NCBI RefSeq assembly: GCF_017254845.1
Contig: NZ_JAFKCU010000001.1
Span: 951,048-1,015,047 of the forward strand
DNA length: 64,000 nt
Direction: 5' to 3'
DNA from: Algoriphagus pacificus
GTDB taxonomy: Bacteria; Bacteroidota; Bacteroidia; Cytophagales; Cyclobacteriaceae
Made by a program: the position numbers and the translations under genes. Below the pieces are notes generated by a model. It had not been told where the DNA came from. It did no database searches and worked only from the letters and a program-made list of their open reading frames with translations. Position 1 is the stretch's first letter. Each line of letters opens with the position of its first letter. Positions 34,601-41,376 of this stretch are shown piece by piece.

Positions 34601-36402
34601 ATCAACTCATCCTTCTCCTCATCCCAAATAGTGAATCTACTGCTGTAGGTGTTCACTCCTAAATCATGCAATTGCTGAAAAAGTAAAGAAGATGCTTCCG
34701 CCAGTTCTTTGCTCTCTTGCATCGCCATAGTACGTGCCCTTACTCGCTCCAAAGCAAGTTGGATTTCTGATTCCCTAGCTTGTGCTTCTGCTTTTTGGAG
34801 ATCGAGGAAGCGGCGATAAACTAAGCCAAAAACCTTTGCAAATCGAAGTCCTATACTCAATTCACTTTGCAAAAGCTTTCTCCTAGAAATGACATTAACG
34901 GAACCTTCGGCAAAAAAGAAACCATAATAAAATTCTCGTTCAGGAAATTCTTCTGGGGTGGGTACATTTAAACTAGTGGAGGCAATTTTGTAATATTCTA
35001 TTAGCTCTTTGCCAACCATTTCAGCAAAAAAGTAGTCTTCGCCATTTCTGGCTGCCGCTATATAATTTCTGTAAAAATAATGTTGTCCTCCCTTTGCCGA
35101 TCCCAAGATTTTGGTTTCAGATTTCCCATCTTTTTCAGCCACTAGCCAAAGTTCTGCTTCATCCTTTTCAGTATCTATTAAGGCAAGTCCTCCGCGCACA
35201 GAATCAATGCCCAATTTATTTAGCTCCTGAAATACAACTAGTGCAGTGTCCCCGATTTCTGAGCTGGAATGCATGCTCATAGATCTGGATCTTACTCTCT
35301 CCAAAGCAAGTTGGATTTCTGATTCCCTAGTTTGTGCCTCAGCTTTTTGGAGATCTAGAAAACGGGTATAAGCCTGCTCGAAAACCTTACCGAAGCGCTC
35401 AAGAATATCTAAATCCTGCTCGGAAATGTAATTTTCACTGACTGTTTGAAGGCCACTATATTTAAAAAATGTAAAGCCGGCTACATAGCGTTCAAGAGCT
35501 TTATTGGCATCTTGGACATGCTTTGGAAAACGGCTGAATTCTGTCTTTGAGTAGAGGTATTCATCATAGATTTTTTTCTCTTCTCCTTCTATGGTGTAAA
35601 CAAATCGCTTTTTCTGAGCCTTCCAAGCATCCCACATCGCATCATGAAATGGATAATCTTCAAACTTCATGTAATAGGACTCCGGGTCTTTTCCCGTTTC
35701 CGGATTGGCCGCCCAGACCGTGTTACTCATATCTTCCTCATCAATCAGATTGATGATACAAAAGGTAAGTGTGAATTCCAGATTAGTAAACTCTTGAAGA
35801 AGCGTGTCCACAACAGATGATAATTCTGAGGAATGATGCATAGCCAGGCTTTGGGCTCTCACCCGTTCCAGCGCACTTTCGATTTCCAGCTCTCTATTTT
35901 TATTCAGTAGGTCTGCTGTTTTTTCTGATACTAGTTTTTCCAGTTCCTCGGCCTTCTTTTTATAATTTTCAATCCCCCAGGTATCCTTATCACTTTCAAC
36001 TGGTTCGGGTTTGGAGCCATGCCAATGAATGACCTTCCATTGATTATTGCTATAGTTCAATACGGAAGAAAATCGAAAATACATTTCAATTGATTCTTCT
36101 TCATTTTGGATTGTTAAATATAAATCCTCAGCAAAAACCACTGTGTTTTCATCCGCTGAGGTGTATTGACCCATCGGCACAGTCCGCCAGGAAACTTGAA
36201 GTCCAGTACTTTGATTTTTTTGATTTTCCAGAAGTTTCTTAAACTCCTTCAAGCTTTGAACCTTTTCATCTATGGCAGTTCCAAACCCAACAATATTTTC
36301 ATCAACTATTTTTTCTAATAGGCTGGGGTTTTCACCACTTATGCCCACATTCATAAATTCCTGATACGTATCGATGAGCAACTTATTTTTATCTCTTTCC
36401 AT
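31660..36402 (-). CDS. Giant soluble histidine kinase: NTF2-like domain plus six repeated sensor modules
   Basis: A 1580-residue protein without signal peptide or membrane helices. Residues 1-130 look like a SnoaL/NTF2-like fold (YFRFSSVLNYSNNQWKVIHW, then HGSKP). A coiled coil (about 145-185) follows, then six modules of about 190 residues. Each begins with a helix of the type ALERVRSRSMAMHSSSELG, continues as a mixed alpha/beta domain with WK and Y/W motifs, and ends RFAKVF..TYTRFLDL.KAEAQA. The fold may be GAF-like but I cannot assign it. The kinase core (about 1310-1580) has [63 protein letters not shown] and GTGLGLSITHDI. It lies five bases after the kinase at 36408, so the two are co-transcribed. 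Closest relative: the kinase at 56610. Confidence 0.88.
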   Translation of the reverse strand: MERDKNKLLIDTYQEFMNVGISGENPSLLEKIVDENIVGFGTAIDEKVQSLKEFKKLLENQKNQSTGLQVSWRTVPMGQYTSADENTVVFAEDLYLTIQNEEESIEMYFRFSSVLNYSNNQWKVIHWHGSKPEPVESDKDTWGIENYKKKAEELEKLVSEKTADLLNKNRELEIESALERVRAQSLAMHHSSELSSVVDTLLQEFTNLEFTLTFCIINLIDEEDMSNTVWAANPETGKDPESYYMKFEDYPFHDAMWDAWKAQKKRFVYTIEGEEKKIYDEYLYSKTEFSRFPKHVQDANKALERYVAGFTFFKYSGLQTVSENYISEQDLDILERFGKVFEQAYTRFLDLQKAEAQTRESEIQLALERVRSRSMSMHSSSEIGDTALVVFQELNKLGIDSVRGGLALIDTEKDEAELWLVAEKDGKSETKILGSAKGGQHYFYRNYIAAARNGEDYFFAEMVGKELIEYYKIASTSLNVPTPEEFPEREFYYGFFFAEGSVNVISRRKLLQSELSIGLRFAKVFGLVYRRFLDLQKAEAQARESEIQLALERVRARTMAMQESKELAEASSLLFQQLHDLGVNTYSSRFTIWDEEKDELISWMCNADGSMNPPFRMPISENEWHQEQYKHWKNKKSFVLKDFKGEEMQSYFNYLRSFPLLDKAFEISIAAGNPMPERQIHHVFNFSHGNLLFITLEPYVQAHDIFMRFAKVFDQTYTRFIDLLKAEEQAKEARIEAALERVRSRTMGMQKAEELGEVATVLFRELNALVDNLWTCGFVLCEKNRQEDEWWLSLDNGLIQPFSLPNVGDFAHENLYEGWEKGEAYRTVTLENKKLQEHYDWLMKIPIAAQIFEEMEASGIPRPKWQRLHAAYFKTGYLVIIKEVPCEEEEIFKRFAQVFDLTYTRFLDLSKAEAQAKEAKLELSLQRIRAQVTAMSHSDELFDIVVSMRKEFVLLGHEADYFWHMKWTPESYEMSMTSEEGDRVGMIISVPKFVHDEIPRLAAWEKSDSPIIALDLNGPEAWDYIDKMNTYGKYHLADPHAPSEEDILSIGGLTFVIARTTHGEIGFSLPGQVPNPPEESLATLVRFASVFDLAYRRFEDLLTSEKQTRKAKIELALERVRARAMAMQEPEELIEVAQVMREEMGLLGVEELETSSIYINKSAGEAECWYSIKDIRDGKKTYLADHFNLNYNETWVGRQMLDFYTSDQTKTSILMKGENRVEWINYCANQSPKLDGYYGTKIPERTYHLTKFSNGAIGAATPGEISSESWDLLHRAALVFSLAYSRFKDLSQAKEDLKRLKKAKARAEKALTELKAAQEQLVQQEKLASLGQLTAGIAHEIKNPLNFVNNFSDLSRELIEEVFEELENLESSDTKEEIIAILEDVKSNLAKVHEHGTRADGIVKSMLQHSRASGNNREEKAFNPLVKEFVNLSFHGMRAGKSPINVEIEFQLGPEVGEISLISEDFSRVILNLSNNAFDAMREKLKSSESGRYTPKLTVKTSKLKDKVALSIEDNGPGIPEEILGKILQPFFTTKKGTEGTGLGLSITHDIIKAHGGELKVNSSVGTGTEMIITLPLDPK

Positions 36403-36407
36403 TTAAA

Positions 36408-39400
36408 TCATTTGGGTAGATTGATGATGAATGTGGTGCCGCTACCGACGCTTGTGTTCACGGATAACTCCCCTCCATGTGCTTTGATGATATCATAGCT
36501 TAAAGACAATCCTAGTCCAGTTCCTGATCCAGTTGGCTTGGTAGTAAAAAAAGGCTGGAAGATCTTTTCTTTGATGGAGTCGGGGATGCCGGGGCCGTTG
36601 TCATGGACAGAAATTTCTACCCCTACCTGCCCGTCCGGCAGGCGGGAATCCCCTAAAGGGGACTTGGTCATCGTTGTTTTGACAGTTACTTCGGGTTTGT
36701 AGTCTTTGGGGGCAGAATTTGCCTTTTCGTTAACTGCATAAAAAGCGTTATTTATCAGGTTGAGCAATACCTTTCCGATGTCTTGGGGAATCACCGAAAC
36801 CTTGGGAAGATCAGGAGCCAAATCTGTTTTCAACTCACATTTGAATTCGGGTTCCTTTGCCAAAAAGGATTGATAACTCAAGCGGAGAAATTCTTCTGCT
36901 ATGGCATTTAGATTTGTTGATTCCTTTTGACCAGATCCTCTTTTGCTATGTTCTAGCATACCTTTGACGATGGCATCGGCGCGCTTTCCGTGGAGGGTGA
37001 TTTTATCTGAATTATCTCCTAGATCTTTTAGAATAAACTTTGTTTCTTCGATATCTCCCTTTTCTAATTCTTCTACCGCCTCTTTTATCAATTCGCTATT
37101 CAACTCTGAAAAATTATTGACAAAGTTTAAAGGGTTCTGAATCTCATGTGCAATACCTGCTGTCAGCTCACCCAGTGAGGCCATCTTTTCGGATTGGATC
37201 AACTGGGCTTGGGTAGATTTCAGTTGGGAATAAGCTTTTTCTATTTCTTTTGCTTGGGCTAGTTCCCGATCCTTGGCCAATTCCCTTTCCTTTCGGATAG
37301 CTCTTTTCCGTAGCTCATTAATAATTACATAAACCAAAAGCACAAAAAAGACTAGATATAAAAAATACGCCCACCATGTTTGATACCAAGGGGGTAGTAC
37401 CTTAATGGTTAATTGAAGTGGTTCTTCATTCCAGATACCATCTAAATTTGCAGCTTTTAATTCAAGAATATAATTGCCGGCAGGTAGGTTGGTAAAAACA
37501 GCGTTTCCATTTCCACTTGCATCTTGCCAATTATCATCAAAATTGACTAAGCGGTACTGTGTGATATTTTTCCCACTTCCCCCAAAGTGGATGGATGCAA
37601 AATTTATATTTACGGTTGTGATTCCCGGAGGAATAAGCAGCGAAGAAATTGTATGGTTTGGCTTCTTTTCTGTGGAATCTAAAAAGCTTTGGTAGCTTTT
37701 TCCGTCAAGTGTAATTCCTCGAATGATGATTTTAGGCGGAAAAGGATTCGTTTTAATTTCCTTCGGATCAAAAACATTCATTCCACCATTTCCTCTAAAG
37801 TAGATTTTTCCAGAAGGGCCTCGATTATTAGGTTTTGTTTCAAAAGAATTGGATTGCAGTCCCCTTTCAATCCCAAATCTTACCGTTTTCCCAGTTTCTG
37901 GGTTGTATTGAAAAATACCATTAGAAGTTCCAAAATAAAGGTAGCCATCCTCATCATAGCTGAATGACCTAATTTCGAGATCTGGATAACCAAATTCTTC
38001 AAAGCTCTTCCAGAATTTTAATCCATCGTATTCTTCATCAGTGTAACCAAATCCATTGACTGTAGCAATCCAGATTCTTCCTTTTGAATCCAGAATCGGT
38101 CGAGAGGTAGAATAACCTAAATCTTGGCCAAAGAAATTACCTTGTTTGATAATAGCTTTGGTTTTGGTGTCTATTAACATCCAAGAGCTACTAGATCCAC
38201 TTCTTTGAACCAAAAGATTTTCTTTGGAATCTAACAACAGTCCTCGGAATCCAGAACCAGAAGTGTCTTTGACCACATGTGTGAATTCCTCTGTTTCAGG
38301 ATCAAAAAAATCTAATCCCTTAATATTAATGATCCAGAGTTTTTCACGAGGATCTTTTTGTATTATCCTGACCCAGTTTTGGCCTAAGGAAGCGGAATCC
38401 TCTGGGTCATATCGATATCTGGTAATCAATCCTGTTTTTGGGTCTATTCGGTTTAGTCCTCCATTTTGATCACCCGGGGAGCCGGTTCCTACCCAAAGCG
38501 TAGAATCAGAGGTTTCCGCAATGGCCCAAGGATAGGGATGGGATAATTCTGATCCAAAAGTTTTGCCAGCAGGTAGATCGGACTGCGCAGCTCCAATTCT
38601 GTGGAGTATGGACTTTCCATCTGCAGCAAAATGGATGAGTCCATTTTCCATAGAAATCCGCTGACCTATCCAAAAAGATCCATCATTCAGTTCATAAGAA
38701 GAAAGGATATCAGGGATGATTTTTCCTTGTTCATCCCGTAAAAGGCCAAAATCAGATTGATAGGTATTTAAAAGACTGATTCCATTGGCGAATCTAGCAA
38801 TCCAAATAACCCCTTGGCTATCCAAGTATAATTTGCATCCGTTATCACTGGACATTGGAAGTAGGTCTTTGCGGGTATTCGTACCAGAATGGATGGTTAA
38901 GGATTCCCCTGTTTCCACATTGATTTTGGTGATTGCATCGCGCTGGTTGAGCCAGATGAATTGATCATGAAAAACGTAAGATGCATCACTTCCAAGGCCT
39001 CTTTCCTTCAATTGTTCAGGTTCACTGAATTTTTTAAATGTCCAAGATTCAGCATCGGATTCCCGGGTAGCCAATCCATTCGGGTTTAAAAGAACTGTGC
39101 TTGAATTCCCGTAAGGAAGAATGATAGTTTGGCGGTATGTGGCAAAGGATGTTTTATTTATAGTGTTTTCATCTAATGGAAATTGTTCATAGCTAAATTT
39201 CCCGTCGGGATATCTCTTTCCTATTTTTGCACCTTTTCCACTTTCGAGAACTAAAATAAAATTCATTCTTCCGTCATCCCCAATTTGAAGATTAAAGACT
39301 TCACCTGATTCCTGCCCAGGCTCTAAAATAAATTTTTGAGTTTCTGAGTCAAGCTTCATGATTCCTTTTGTGGTGGAGGCAAATACTTCACCTTGCTTTC

Positions 39401-39794
39401 CCAAAAGGACTTGGAGATAACGCCTTTGAGGGTCAACGTCTGAGTAATATGTGAGACTGTCTTTATTTGAATCATAATAAAGTAAATTCCCAACTACAGC
39501 TTCTATCCAAACCCCTCCTTTTTCATCTGCTGTTACATACCTCCCTTCATGATAAATCTTCTTGTAGTTATTCCCATCAAACTGGAAAACCCCTTCCCAA
39601 GTACCCAGGTAAATAAATCCAAAACTGTCCTGAGTGACATCGGTAACTGAAGTGCTCGGTAATCCCTCATCTGATGTGATGTTGTTGAAAACTACATTTT
39701 GAGATATGTTTTGAGCATTCAGAGCCAAAGAAATCATGACTAAACAGCAGAGCTGAAACATCATAAAAAATGGTGCTTGGAATAGCTTTTTCAT
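36408..39794 (-). CDS. Reg_prop/Y_Y_Y sensor histidine kinase carrying an in-frame repeat insert
   Basis: A 1128-residue kinase with a signal peptide ending LNAQ. The periplasmic part has diverged Reg_prop blades (VFNNITSDEGLPSTSVTDVT, GFIYLGTWEGVFQFDGNNYK, RIWIATVNGFGYTDEE, YLYFGTSNGIFQYNPET), a Y_Y_Y domain (YRLVNFDDNWQDASG) and one membrane helix (WWAYFLYLVFFVLLVYVII). The cytoplasmic kinase has [59 protein letters not shown] and [12 protein letters not shown]. Just before G1 it contains SPLGDSRLPDGQVG, matching the palindromic DNA at 36626-36662 and lacking in most sister kinases. Its kinase half is nearly the same as that of the kinase at 41377. It is followed after five bases by the giant kinase at 31660. 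Confidence 0.92.
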   Translation of the reverse strand: MKKLFQAPFFMMFQLCCLVMISLALNAQNISQNVVFNNITSDEGLPSTSVTDVTQDSFGFIYLGTWEGVFQFDGNNYKKIYHEGRYVTADEKGGVWIEAVVGNLLYYDSNKDSLTYYSDVDPQRRYLQVLLGKQGEVFASTTKGIMKLDSETQKFILEPGQESGEVFNLQIGDDGRMNFILVLESGKGAKIGKRYPDGKFSYEQFPLDENTINKTSFATYRQTIILPYGNSSTVLLNPNGLATRESDAESWTFKKFSEPEQLKERGLGSDASYVFHDQFIWLNQRDAITKINVETGESLTIHSGTNTRKDLLPMSSDNGCKLYLDSQGVIWIARFANGISLLNTYQSDFGLLRDEQGKIIPDILSSYELNDGSFWIGQRISMENGLIHFAADGKSILHRIGAAQSDLPAGKTFGSELSHPYPWAIAETSDSTLWVGTGSPGDQNGGLNRIDPKTGLITRYRYDPEDSASLGQNWVRIIQKDPREKLWIINIKGLDFFDPETEEFTHVVKDTSGSGFRGLLLDSKENLLVQRSGSSSSWMLIDTKTKAIIKQGNFFGQDLGYSTSRPILDSKGRIWIATVNGFGYTDEEYDGLKFWKSFEEFGYPDLEIRSFSYDEDGYLYFGTSNGIFQYNPETGKTVRFGIERGLQSNSFETKPNNRGPSGKIYFRGNGGMNVFDPKEIKTNPFPPKIIIRGITLDGKSYQSFLDSTEKKPNHTISSLLIPPGITTVNINFASIHFGGSGKNITQYRLVNFDDNWQDASGNGNAVFTNLPAGNYILELKAANLDGIWNEEPLQLTIKVLPPWYQTWWAYFLYLVFFVLLVYVIINELRKRAIRKERELAKDRELAQAKEIEKAYSQLKSTQAQLIQSEKMASLGELTAGIAHEIQNPLNFVNNFSELNSELIKEAVEELEKGDIEETKFILKDLGDNSDKITLHGKRADAIVKGMLEHSKRGSGQKESTNLNAIAEEFLRLSYQSFLAKEPEFKCELKTDLAPDLPKVSVIPQDIGKVLLNLINNAFYAVNEKANSAPKDYKPEVTVKTTMTKSPLGDSRLPDGQVGVEISVHDNGPGIPDSIKEKIFQPFFTTKPTGSGTGLGLSLSYDIIKAHGGELSVNTSVGSGTTFIINLPK
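36626..36662. repeat. In-frame double palindrome in kinase gene (copy 1)
   Basis: CCTGCC CGTCC GGCAGG (6-base arms) is followed after six bases by TCCCCT AA AGGGGA (6-base arms). The block encodes PLGDSRLPDGQ between beta strand and G1 box. The identical block occurs at 41598-41634 in a paralogous kinase; kinases at 25935, 30116, 43791 and 52881 lack it. Confidence 0.75.
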
Positions 39795-39885
39795 TAAAAA
39801 AACTGTCTAAATAAAATGTGTCAGAATGCCACAGGAGAGATCAACTAATGAATGAAGAGAGGCGAAAAACAAGAATTCAAGTTTG

Positions 39886-40650
39886 TTATTTCGCTGTTTG
39901 GTTTAGTTCTCCTTCAATCAAATCTATAATTCTAGTTAATCTCGGTGTGAAGATTCGCTCCTTGTAGCCGGCTTCAAGAACACTCTTTTGGATAATAATT
40001 TTCAGAAGATACTGAATTTCAGAGTCATTTGACATGGCTTCGAGATCAAATTTTACAGAAGCATAATTTCTTGACTCATTATCTGTGATGTTCACATCAC
40101 CAAAATCCGGATCCATGTATTTCAAGATACGCTCTGAAAATTGTTGAATGGGGCCTTTGTTCCCATCTTCTATTCTGAAGCTGTATTCGAGAAAAGTTTG
40201 GTAATCAGCCATCCGCCTTTTCAGATCTTTATTATCGATAAGGCTTAAAGTCCCAGAGGATTTCATTTCCTCGTAGGTAGGAAGGGTTGGATTAAAATAA
40301 TGGACAAAGCCAGTTCTTTCCAAAGCGAAGACTGTCTCTATACTGTCCACTTGAGAGGGGAGTTGCTCAAGTATAGCTAAAAGAGTTCTTGCATAAGCTT
40401 CTCTTTGATTAATAAAGCTTAGCAAAATATCCAGTCTATTTTGGTTTTCTTCAAATTCAGTTTTTAGACTTTCAAGGAGGATGACTTTTTGTTTTTTCAG
40501 TTTGTTTTCCTCATTCCAGTTATTGACTTGAAGAGCTATTAAAATCCCAATCACCACAAGAAATATCTCGCCTATGGCATAAACCAAGTATCGAGTGACT
40601 CGATTCTGATTAAGTAGTTTCTGGCGGATATGTTTGAATATTGGCACCAT
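39886..40650 (-). CDS. DUF6090-type membrane protein
   Basis: A 254-residue member: MVPIFKHIRQKLLNQNRVTR, membrane helix GEIFLVVIGILIALQVNNWN (about 28-47), then a charged helical domain with coiled-coil segments (FEENQNRLDILLSFINQREA). The N-terminal motif is slightly changed (IFKHIRQ instead of FFRKIRQ). Its ATG shares one base with the TAA of the preceding DUF6090-type gene (TAATG), so the pair is translationally coupled and lies at the end of the TPR-kinase/PDZ-kinase operon. Function unknown; tight coupling suggests both subunits work together. Confidence 0.85.
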   Translation of the reverse strand: MVPIFKHIRQKLLNQNRVTRYLVYAIGEIFLVVIGILIALQVNNWNEENKLKKQKVILLESLKTEFEENQNRLDILLSFINQREAYARTLLAILEQLPSQVDSIETVFALERTGFVHYFNPTLPTYEEMKSSGTLSLIDNKDLKRRMADYQTFLEYSFRIEDGNKGPIQQFSERILKYMDPDFGDVNITDNESRNYASVKFDLEAMSNDSEIQYLLKIIIQKSVLEAGYKERIFTPRLTRIIDLIEGELNQTAK

Positions 40651-41372
40651 TACAAACCTTGTTCAATTAATTGAAGTGTTTCATCAATATGGGATAAAAG
40701 CTCTTCAAGACTTCTGGTTAATTGAGCATTCGACAAAGCAGTCAAGGCTACTACATTTTTGAATTCTTCATTATAAAGAAGAGAAATGACCTCATCTTTA
40801 TTATAATCTTGGCCTCTTAGGAATGCATTGTATAACACTAAGTGTTGATTTTTGAAATAGAACCCGATAACATTTTCATTCCAAAGAGATCTAGATATAT
40901 CACGAATTGAGCTAGCTTCATCATAACCATGTTTAATGGATCGTAGTTTATTGGTGAGATCGGGTTTATCTCTTATTAATTGGTCTGAACTTAATTCTTG
41001 ATTTAAAACCGGCATTCCCACCCTTAACGAGGCATAACTGGTCATAAGAAGAATACGTTTGGGTTCAGCTTTTAGTGAATCCAAGTCAGAAGGGGATTGC
41101 AGGTAGCTATCAGCCCAGTAAAGAATCATTTCATTTGCCTCAATAGATTCTTCAATCTCTGATTTTACTTCTGATAATTCTAAACGCAATTTCTGAATAG
41201 TTCCGGCCGATACATTATTCGATTTCCGTTCCTCATTCCAGTTATTCACTTGAAGGGCAATTAAAATCCCAATAACGACCAAGAATATTTCTCCTATTGC
41301 ATAAGCTATGTAGCGAGTAACCTTCTTCTGCTGGAGGAGTTTTTGGCGGATTTTTCTGAAAAATGAAATCAA
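40650..41372 (-). CDS. DUF6090-type membrane protein, TTG start
   Basis: About 240 residues from a TTG at 41370-41372. I chose this start because it gives the exact family N-terminus (M)ISFFRKIRQKLLQQKKVTR and leaves a four-base gap after the TAG of the kinase gene (41377). The ATG at 41426 would add 18 residues that resemble no family member and would overlap the kinase gene by 50 bases. The membrane helix is GEIFLVVIGILIALQVNNWN; a helical domain follows. It is placed between the PDZ kinase and a second DUF6090-type gene in one operon, pointing to a role linked to kinase signalling, for example as a membrane partner (inference). Confidence 0.82.
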   Translation of the reverse strand: MISFFRKIRQKLLQQKKVTRYIAYAIGEIFLVVIGILIALQVNNWNEERKSNNVSAGTIQKLRLELSEVKSEIEESIEANEMILYWADSYLQSPSDLDSLKAEPKRILLMTSYASLRVGMPVLNQELSSDQLIRDKPDLTNKLRSIKHGYDEASSIRDISRSLWNENVIGFYFKNQHLVLYNAFLRGQDYNKDEVISLLYNEEFKNVVALTALSNAQLTRSLEELLSHIDETLQLIEQGL

Positions 41373-41376
41373 TGGT